This document shows, in pieces, positions 42,572-49,209 of a DNA stretch of 64,000 nt. Where the stretch lies: NCBI GenBank assembly GCA_038043245.1, contig JBBTCH010000003.1:62001-126000 (forward strand), given 5' to 3'. The notes under the pieces are model-generated. The model worked only from the letters and a program-made list of their open reading frames with translations. It did no database searches and was not told the DNA's origin. Numbering within the stretch: the first letter of the stretch is position 1; every line of letters starts with the position of its first letter. The DNA is from JACPFV01 sp038043245 (GTDB taxonomy: Bacteria; Pseudomonadota; Gammaproteobacteria; Nevskiales; Nevskiaceae). Made by a program: the position numbers and the translations under genes.

Positions 42572-42588
42572 GACAGGTATGTTTATTC
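42572..42588 (+). promoter_or_regulatory. Candidate operator, variant of the 17-bp motif (site 5)
   Basis: The plus strand reads GACAGGTATGTTTATTC, close to AACA-N5-GTTT[T/A]TAT but with a G at the first position and TC at the end. It lies 33-49 bp before the inferred start of hydrolase P4. Confidence 0.35.
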
Positions 42589-42620
42589 ATCGAATCGGGC
42601 CGGGCTGAGAGGAATTTCGG

Positions 42621-43823
42621 ATCAAGCATCAAACAACGCGCCGGCAATGGATTGCTCGCACACAACACAAGGGACTGTTCAACTTCGCGGCGCCGCTGTT
42701 AGCGCTGTTGCTGCTGGCGGTTGCCGGCCTCGCCGCCTGCGGCCCTTCCAGTGCGCCAGTGGGCGGCGGCAACCCGCTGGTGTGCGCGCCCATCACACTG
42801 CCGACGCCGAGCGGCGCAGGCAGCGCAATCGACGGCCCAGCGCCAGCCTATGACTGGCAGGGCGACTGGCAGAGCTGCGAGGTGTTGTTTGTCTCGAAGC
42901 TGCACGGCTCGCAACTCTATGGCGTGCTGTTCGCGCCCAAGAACATCGATCTCGCCCGCGACAAGTTGCCGGTGGTGGTGATTGCGCCGGGCTCGGCCAC
43001 CGGTGTGCAATCGCAGTATCAATGGTCGGCGCGCGATCTCGCCGGGCATGGCTACCTCGCGCTGACGGTGGATCCGCAGGGCGTGGGCCGCTCCGAAGCG
43101 GTTGCACCGCCGCAAACGGCGGACAACTACATTGATGCCGTGGTCAGCGCGCTCGACTACCTGCTGTCCGCCGAGAATCCGCTGCGGGCGAATGTCGATG
43201 CCGCCCGCATGGGCGCAGCGGGCCATTCACTTTCTGCGCGCGTCGTCAGCTTTCTGCAGGGCGAAGACACCCGTCTTCAGGCGATCGTCGCCTGGGACAA
43301 TCTCTCCAGCACGGTCGAAGGCGATGCCGGGATCTCCAGTGGCGGCGGTACCTGTGGCGCTGTGATCGGCGGCGAGGTGCCGCTGGGGTCGCGACCCGCG
43401 CGCCAGCGGGTGCCGGCGATGGGGCAGGCCTCGGATGCGCCCGGTGGCTGCACCCAGGACACCGATCCCGAGGTGAAAAAAACCGGCTACAACACCTGGC
43501 GCAACGCGGGTATTTCCAGCATGCAGATCGTCGTCCAGGGCAAGGCGCATGCCGATTGGGCGCAGTCGCTGGTGGCGGATGCCAGCTCGGAGAGCCCGAA
43601 GTCAAAAGAGTTGCAGCTGTTCCAGCACTACACGCGCGCCTGGTTCGATCTCTGGCTCAAGCAAGACCCCAGGGCCATCGCGGCGCTGACCGCCTCGCAA
43701 GTGTTTGAGAACACCCTGCAGACGATCTACAGCGTGGACTTCCGCTCGGCGCTCTTTCTGCCCAATGCCGGCATTGACTGCCCGGACATTCTCTCGGGCG
43801 GCTGCCCTGCGTTTGCGCCTTGA
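42621..43823 (+). CDS. GHSLSA-type alpha/beta hydrolase lipoprotein (paralogue P4), probable ATC start
   Basis: Closest in design to P1 and P2: lipobox LAGLAAC-like (GLAAC, Cys40), VVVIAPGSATG, VDPQGVGRSE, Ser203 in GHSLSA, Asp in MGQASD, His in GKAHADW and the Cys-rich end DCPDILSGGCPAF. No ATG, GTG or TTG precedes the hydrophobic signal core. The frame is open back to 42609, and AGGA (42610-42613) stands seven bases before ATC at 42621. That start gives a basic n-region (KHQTTRRQW) and 400 aa, the same as P1. A TTG at 42708 would leave almost no n-region. The start is therefore noted as probable rather than proven. Confidence 0.72.
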   Translation: MKHQTTRRQWIARTQHKGLFNFAAPLLALLLLAVAGLAACGPSSAPVGGGNPLVCAPITLPTPSGAGSAIDGPAPAYDWQGDWQSCEVLFVSKLHGSQLYGVLFAPKNIDLARDKLPVVVIAPGSATGVQSQYQWSARDLAGHGYLALTVDPQGVGRSEAVAPPQTADNYIDAVVSALDYLLSAENPLRANVDAARMGAAGHSLSARVVSFLQGEDTRLQAIVAWDNLSSTVEGDAGISSGGGTCGAVIGGEVPLGSRPARQRVPAMGQASDAPGGCTQDTDPEVKKTGYNTWRNAGISSMQIVVQGKAHADWAQSLVADASSESPKSKELQLFQHYTRAWFDLWLKQDPRAIAALTASQVFENTLQTIYSVDFRSALFLPNAGIDCPDILSGGCPAFAP

Positions 43824-43874
43824 CCCCGGCGCCATGCCCCAGGCTGTCGTTGCTGTTTTTACTGTTCAGGGGCG

Positions 43875-43995
43875 CACCCGCTTACGACTGAAAACCGCTT
43901 TCAAATAGCATTTCGATGAACAAGGTGATACTAAAAATGTACCAATCTATTTTTGCTGCGAGGCTTGCGAGGCCCCAACAGGGCAGAAGCGGGTG
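43875..43995. repeat. 121-bp symmetric element, copy C (overlaps the P5 start)
   Basis: Termini CACCCGCTT (43875) and AAGCGGGTG (43987-43995) enclose exactly 121 bp, with the centre GTGATAC, seven bases, GTACCAA beginning at offset 50 (43925). The P5 start codon at 43937 lies in the centre, so the right half of the element encodes about the first 20 residues of P5. Confidence 0.8.
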
Positions 43996-45238
43996 GGCGT
44001 TTTTGCTGCTCTGCATGGCCTGGTTTGCGCCGGCAGTGCCTGTGTCGGCTGCGGTATGCGAGGAGAACAACGCCTCGCCTGGCATCGCCGCCGATGAGGC
44101 GCTAGGCCGGCAGGAGCCGTTTGATTGGCAGGGTGAGTTTGTCGAGGACGATGGCATCTGTTTTCCGTCGCGCAACTCCGGCGCGCAGTTGCGCGCCTTT
44201 CTGCTGGCGCCGGCGAATATCGAGAGCCTGCCCGACGGCTCGCTGCCGGTGGTGGTGATCGGCCCCGGCAGCGGCGGCGCGGCCCGGGCGATGAATTACC
44301 TGTGGTCGGCGCGCGATCTGGCCGGTCACGGCTATCTCGCCTTGTCGGTGGATCCGCAGGGTGTCGGCCGCTCTGAGGTCAACGGCGGCGAGCCCAACGG
44401 CTGCGGCGCCAGCGGCTGCCCCAATGCGCCGTTCCAGAAAGCCAGCAATTTCGTGGATGGACTGGTCAGCGGCGCGGATTATCTATTTACGCGCGAGCAT
44501 CCCTGGCTGAAGAAAGCCGATCTCACGCGCATCGGCGTGGCGGGTCATTCGCTGTCTGCGCGGGCCGCGACTTATATCGGTGGCCTTGATGAGCGTTTCA
44601 GCGCAGCGGTCGGCTGGGACAACATGTCGAGCGATCTCAACGGTGACGCCGGCATTTCCAGCGGCGGTGGCGCCTGCGGTTCCGCGATTGGCGGCGAGCC
44701 ACCGAGTGCGCCGGTGATCGCGCCGCCGCGCGTTCCGACCATGGGCCATGCCTCGGATGTGCCGGGCGGCTGCACGCAGGACACTAATCCAGAGGTGAAA
44801 AAAACCGGCTACGAGCACTGGCGCGCCGCTGGCACGGCGACGATGCAGCTGGTGTTCAAGGCGGCCGCGCACGGCGACTGGGCGCACACGTCGAGCAGCA
44901 CCTCTGAGCAATTGCAGTTGTTCGAGTACTACACGCGCAACTGGTTCGATCTTTATCTGAAACGAGACGAAGGCGCGCGCCTTCGTCTGCTGATGCCGGA
45001 GATTCTAGCGATGACGCCGGATCAGATTTACTCGGCGAGCTTTCGCTCGGCCGCATTCATGCCCGAGGCCGGCGTGGACTGCCCGGACCTGTTGGTGGAA
45101 GCCTGCCGGCCGCCGGCCGGAAAAACGCTGGGTAGCGGGCTGCTCCTGGGCGCGCTCGGCCTGGGTCCAGTATTATTACTGCTGATGCTTGCTGCGATAT
45201 CGCGCTTAAAGCTGGGCCAGACCACGCAAGGACGCTAG
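43937..45238 (+). CDS. GHSLSA-type alpha/beta hydrolase with C-terminal membrane anchor (paralogue P5)
   Basis: 433 aa, most like P3: signal peptide (FLLLCMAWFAPAVPVSA), VVVIGPGSGG, Ser205 in GHSLSA, the insert with cysteines (NGCGASGCPN), Asp in MGHASD, His in KAAAHGDW. The tail GSGLLLGALGLGP, a hydrophobic helix and basic end repeats the P3 pattern. The ATG at 43937 is used because AAGGTG lies nine bases upstream; the ATG at 43916 lacks a ribosome site. The N-terminal stretch before the signal core comes from repeat element C, a sign that the element was inserted here or that the gene moved next to it. Confidence 0.8.
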   Translation: MYQSIFAARLARPQQGRSGWAFLLLCMAWFAPAVPVSAAVCEENNASPGIAADEALGRQEPFDWQGEFVEDDGICFPSRNSGAQLRAFLLAPANIESLPDGSLPVVVIGPGSGGAARAMNYLWSARDLAGHGYLALSVDPQGVGRSEVNGGEPNGCGASGCPNAPFQKASNFVDGLVSGADYLFTREHPWLKKADLTRIGVAGHSLSARAATYIGGLDERFSAAVGWDNMSSDLNGDAGISSGGGACGSAIGGEPPSAPVIAPPRVPTMGHASDVPGGCTQDTNPEVKKTGYEHWRAAGTATMQLVFKAAAHGDWAHTSSSTSEQLQLFEYYTRNWFDLYLKRDEGARLRLLMPEILAMTPDQIYSASFRSAAFMPEAGVDCPDLLVEACRPPAGKTLGSGLLLGALGLGPVLLLLMLAAISRLKLGQTTQGR

Positions 45239-45241
45239 TAA

Positions 45242-46480
45242 ATGCGCAATCTCTTTCAAGAATTTCAACTACAGACGAGAGGTCGGGGGGTCCGCGTGTT
45301 TGCCAGCGCGGCGCTGGTCGGATGTGCGGTTGCCGGTTGCGGCCTGCCATCGTCGGAGGTGGCGGTGCAGTCCGGCAGAAACGCATCCGGTTCCTGGCCG
45401 GAGATCGACGAACGTCTGCAACGCGCGGTGCGCCCAGCTGCGCCTGGCGTGCCGTGCCAGGGAGGATATTCGGCGGAATCCTGTGGTCTGGAATTGCGTT
45501 TCGGCTCGCGCGATCAGCTGTGGTACGACCAATCGTTTGGCGAGTGGACCCGGGACGCGCAAGTGCCCATTGCGTCTGCCAGCAAGTGGCTGACGGCGGC
45601 GGCCATCATGACCCTGGTGGACGAAGGCACGCTCGACCTGGACGCGCCCATCAGCACTTACTGGAGCGGTCTGGACGCTGACCACGGTGCCATCAGCATG
45701 CGCCAGCTTCTGTCCCATACGTCGGGAATGGTTCATCATGCTCCCTGCACCCACGACCAGCAGATACATACCCTCCAGCAATGCGCGCAGGAAATCCTGC
45801 TGCTGCCGTTGGCGGCAAAGCCGGGCACCACATTTCTATACGGGGCACCCAGCTTCCAGGTGGCCGGCGCCATCGCAGAAAAAGTCAGCGGCCAGTCCTG
45901 GCGCGACCTGTTCAAGGAACGGATCGCCGATCCGCTCGGAATGACAAAAACCCTGTACGGCTCGACCCGGGGGCAGTTCGCGGACACCACCAGCAATCCT
46001 CAACTGGCGGGAGGGGGAATCTCCACGGCCAGTGACTATTACGCGTTCCTGGACATGATGATGCAGCGGGGAATGTTTCAGGGCCGCCGGGTTTTGTCCG
46101 AACGCGCCTATGACGCGATGGAGCGCAGCAATACGGGCGGCGTAAGCCGTTATGAATGCCCGTTGACCGAGGCGGCCTGCTATCCGGTCTGGCCCACGGC
46201 CGGTTTTGCGCTGGGCAATCCCGCGACCGGCAGCGTGCCGTATGGGCTGGGCAACTGGCTGTTTCGTGTGGACAGCGACTGCAACGGCACGCTGGTCTCA
46301 AGCCCCGGTGCCTACGGCGTGCACGGCTGGATCGATACCATCCGAGGCTATCGCGGACTGTTGTTCATGAACGGCGACTACACGGCGTCAGCGCCTATAT
46401 TTGAGGATCTCCTCTCGATTCTGGATCAGCGCATTCCCCAGCGCACGGCGCCCGAGGCGCCGCTTAAGGATTGCGCCTAG
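45242..46480 (+). CDS. Class C beta-lactamase-family serine hydrolase lipoprotein
   Basis: 412 aa with a lipoprotein signal (AVAGC, Cys33). SxxK motif in PIASASKWLTAAAIM (Ser112, Lys115), the family helix LVDEGTLDLDAPISTYW, MRQLLSHTSGM, a Tyr-containing second motif (LYGAPSFQVAGAIAEKVSG) and the third region AYGVHGWIDTIRGYRG. This family includes beta-lactamases, D-aminopeptidases, esterases and 6-aminohexanoate-dimer hydrolase; given the neighbours an esterase or oligomer hydrolase is more likely than antibiotic resistance. It starts 3 bp after P5 stops, with AAGGA nine bases upstream. Confidence 0.85.
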   Translation: MRNLFQEFQLQTRGRGVRVFASAALVGCAVAGCGLPSSEVAVQSGRNASGSWPEIDERLQRAVRPAAPGVPCQGGYSAESCGLELRFGSRDQLWYDQSFGEWTRDAQVPIASASKWLTAAAIMTLVDEGTLDLDAPISTYWSGLDADHGAISMRQLLSHTSGMVHHAPCTHDQQIHTLQQCAQEILLLPLAAKPGTTFLYGAPSFQVAGAIAEKVSGQSWRDLFKERIADPLGMTKTLYGSTRGQFADTTSNPQLAGGGISTASDYYAFLDMMMQRGMFQGRRVLSERAYDAMERSNTGGVSRYECPLTEAACYPVWPTAGFALGNPATGSVPYGLGNWLFRVDSDCNGTLVSSPGAYGVHGWIDTIRGYRGLLFMNGDYTASAPIFEDLLSILDQRIPQRTAPEAPLKDCA

Positions 46481-46506
46481 GGTCGAAGCTGATCCCCGAT
46501 CGATTG

Positions 46507-49086
46507 ATGCGGGCCGCGTGCCTGATGATTGTCGCGGGCCTCGGCGCATGTGGCGAGAGCCGGCCTCGCGAGCCGGCCCGTTCAATGCAGGCGGCAAGCC
46601 CGCAGATCGAAACCAGCGCCGCAGGCTTTCTGTCACGCCCTGAGATCGTGCTGCCGCCCCGCAGCCAGGTCATCAAGAGCGTGGATCTCGCAGGCGGCTG
46701 CGGTATTGCCCCAAGCGACGGTGGCCGGCAGGTGGACGGCCGCGCGGAGGACTGGAAAGGCTCGCCGACGGAAATCGCCGGCACGCATCGTTACGACGCG
46801 GGCGAATACCTGTGGAGCGACTTTCCGTTCGACGACGCCGGCGACGGCGCTTTTCAGTATCCCGGCGAAGCCACGCCGATCGTGGCGCAGGACGGCACCG
46901 CCGGAACCGCCAGCGAGCTGATGCAGCGTTACGGCGCGAACGCGGCCGACGTCGTCGAATTCCGCGCGGCGGCGGATGCGTCCACGCTGTATCTGCTGGT
47001 GCGGCTGAATTTTCTTAACGCGCTCAACAGCACCGTCGTTGGGCTGGGGTTTGATCTGGATCGCAACTCCGCCACCGGTTTCACCGCCTGGCCGCGCGGC
47101 GCCAACATCGACAGCGCCGGTCGTGGCCTCGACTTGTTCATCACTGCGTTCGGGGCCTGCGCCTACGTTACGACGCCCGCCGGCGAGCAAGCGCTGGATG
47201 CGCAGGGCGGCGCGATCCACACCGGCACGCGCGACAACGTCATGGAGATCGCGCTGCCGCTGGCCTTGCTGAATGGCGCGCAGGTTTTCGATGTCGTTGG
47301 CGGTAGCGGCCTGTGGGACGCGGCTGCGCAGAGCTGGATGCCGGTGGCGATGTCCGGCTCGGGCGCCAACGCCAACCCGACGCCGCGCGGCAAAAACACC
47401 GCGGGTGCGCCGGAAGTGTTCAACCTGATGTTCCGCGACGACGAGGCTTCGATCAACGCCTGCGCCGGCGTCGTCAACACCGACGCCAACTGCATGCCGG
47501 CCTCGTTCCACTCGTTTCAGGCGCGCAATCAGGTGCAGGCGCTGCGCGCAGGTACCAGCGGCCCGTATGCCGCTCAACTCGATCTCGCACGCTTGCAGCC
47601 CGGTGCATCCAGCGATCCGCAAGTGATTCGGCGTGGCGCCGAGACGTTTTTCACCCGCGTCTACCGCTCGCGGATCGACGCCGAAGGCGTGCTGCTATCG
47701 GGCAACAACGCGGTGTTCACCAGCCGCTATCAGCCTTACACCCTGTACGTGCCGGCCTGTTTCGAGCAGGGCTGCGCGCAGTGGCCGGACCCGGCGCGCG
47801 CGCCGCTGGCGTTGCAGTTGCACGGCGGCGGCAACGATCACCTGTCCGCCTCGCCGCGGCCTTCGATCCCGGAAGGTGGCAATGCGCTCTACGGCAGCGA
47901 GGATTTCTTCGCCGCCTACGACCGCGAATCCGCCGCGCTGATCGCCAGTCCGCTTGGGCGCGGCCTGCAGTTGCCTTCGTGGCGTGGCTACGGCGAAGCG
48001 GACGTGCTCGAAGTGCTCGACTCAGTCCGTGCAACCTATCGCAGTGATTCTGAGCGGCAGGGCATCATCGGCGGATCACAGGGCGGCTTCGGCACGTTTC
48101 GCATGGCCGGGTTTTATCCCGACCTTTGGAATTCCGTCTCGGTCGAATGTCCGGTGGCCAACGAAGCCAGCTCCAGCAATCCGCAGGGTCATGTTGTGCC
48201 GTCCACCGTGCCGTTCGTGATCGACGTGCTGATCCCCGCGCTGATCAACCTGCCTTATCTGCAGGGCAGCGGCACGCTCGATCCACTGGCGCCCATCACC
48301 ATGAACCAGCGTTTGCGCGATGCGGCGCTGGCCGCCGGTCTCGACGTCAAGTACACCGAGTACCTCGCCGGCAGCCATTGCTTCGATGTCGCGCAGGCGG
48401 CCTATCCCTACACCAATGCCGACGCCGCCGCCGCTGCGCGCGCGCTGCTGCTGCCGCGCCTGGCCCAGCCGGCGCGCGTGCGCTACCGGATTGACCCGCG
48501 CCAATATCCGCCGGCGGCGTTCAACGGCTTGTTCGATATCCGCGATGTCGGCGTGAGCTATGCCGGTGCGAACTGGGTCTTTGGTCTGCGCATGCGCCCG
48601 GACATCGAGTCGCTGGCCGCTTCGGGCGGCGCACCCGGCGGCACCGACGAAACCTCTCTGGGAGATTTCACGGCCGTGAGCCACGCCCTGCCGGGCTGGC
48701 AGATCACCCTCGAAGATTGCGTTGAAGGCTTGCCGGTGGGCATCGCCGGGGTCGCTGGCGGCAACCCGCAGAGCGAGCCGCTGTTGTTCAGTCCCAATGC
48801 CTACCAATGTCAGCGCCAGGTGCGTGGCGGCGAGTTTGCGCCGCTGCTGGAGTTGAGCGCCAGGAATCTTGAAGCCGCGGCTGTGGACCTCGCCGCCGCC
48901 GGCCTCGCGGACCAGGCCTTTGCGGTGCAGGCGCAGGGCGACGGTGCGTTCGAACTGCATCTGACCGCGAGCGCCTTACGCAACGCCGGCGGCGCCTGCG
49001 TGCAGAAATTCACGGCCGAGTCCGAGAGTGCGATCCTGCATTTACAATTGAGCGCGAACCTCTGCGAGATTCGCCTTGAGCCCTAA
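46507..49086 (+). CDS. Large PHB-depolymerase-like lipoprotein esterase with N-terminal beta domain
   Basis: 859 aa, a lipoprotein by its signal (MIVAGLGAC). The N-terminal part (about 70-300) contains WSDFPFDDAG, LYLLVRLNFLNA and GLGFDLDRNSATGF, similar in pattern to the N domain of the esterase at 11141. The hydrolase domain has LQLHGGGNDHL, IIGGSQGGFGTFRMAG with Ser524 and a His in AGSHCFD; a C-terminal beta domain of about 200 residues follows. It is longer than its relative by both ends. The ATG at 46507 is preferred, though no clear ribosome site exists; upstream TTG codons are possible. Substrate unknown. Confidence 0.75.
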   Translation: MRAACLMIVAGLGACGESRPREPARSMQAASPQIETSAAGFLSRPEIVLPPRSQVIKSVDLAGGCGIAPSDGGRQVDGRAEDWKGSPTEIAGTHRYDAGEYLWSDFPFDDAGDGAFQYPGEATPIVAQDGTAGTASELMQRYGANAADVVEFRAAADASTLYLLVRLNFLNALNSTVVGLGFDLDRNSATGFTAWPRGANIDSAGRGLDLFITAFGACAYVTTPAGEQALDAQGGAIHTGTRDNVMEIALPLALLNGAQVFDVVGGSGLWDAAAQSWMPVAMSGSGANANPTPRGKNTAGAPEVFNLMFRDDEASINACAGVVNTDANCMPASFHSFQARNQVQALRAGTSGPYAAQLDLARLQPGASSDPQVIRRGAETFFTRVYRSRIDAEGVLLSGNNAVFTSRYQPYTLYVPACFEQGCAQWPDPARAPLALQLHGGGNDHLSASPRPSIPEGGNALYGSEDFFAAYDRESAALIASPLGRGLQLPSWRGYGEADVLEVLDSVRATYRSDSERQGIIGGSQGGFGTFRMAGFYPDLWNSVSVECPVANEASSSNPQGHVVPSTVPFVIDVLIPALINLPYLQGSGTLDPLAPITMNQRLRDAALAAGLDVKYTEYLAGSHCFDVAQAAYPYTNADAAAAARALLLPRLAQPARVRYRIDPRQYPPAAFNGLFDIRDVGVSYAGANWVFGLRMRPDIESLAASGGAPGGTDETSLGDFTAVSHALPGWQITLEDCVEGLPVGIAGVAGGNPQSEPLLFSPNAYQCQRQVRGGEFAPLLELSARNLEAAAVDLAAAGLADQAFAVQAQGDGAFELHLTASALRNAGGACVQKFTAESESAILHLQLSANLCEIRLEP

Positions 49087-49204
49087 GCCGGTCAACGTCG
49101 TCAAGAAATCCCGTCTCGCCCTCGCCACCCTAGCGCGCTTCGCCGGTGGGGTCTGGGTCATCGAGCTGCCGGCTGGCGGCAATCAGCTCAGCATCACGCC
49201 CTGA
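49076..49204 (+). CDS. Possible 42-aa small ORF
   Basis: A TTG-initiated frame overlapping the esterase stop reads LSPKPVNVVKKSRLALATLA then RFAGGVWVIELPAGG and ends just before the CoA ligase start. It has a basic start and a short hydrophobic part, and no recognised family or ribosome site. It may be a translational-coupling leader, a decayed gene end or chance. Confidence 0.25.
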   Translation: MSPKPVNVVKKSRLALATLARFAGGVWVIELPAGGNQLSITP

Positions 49205-49209
49205 ACCCC

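Noticed and set aside
45242..46480. Antibiotic-resistance beta-lactamase
   Set aside because: The SxxK family is broad, and the second and third motifs are not those of true class C beta-lactamases; the neighbours point to esterase or oligomer hydrolysis.
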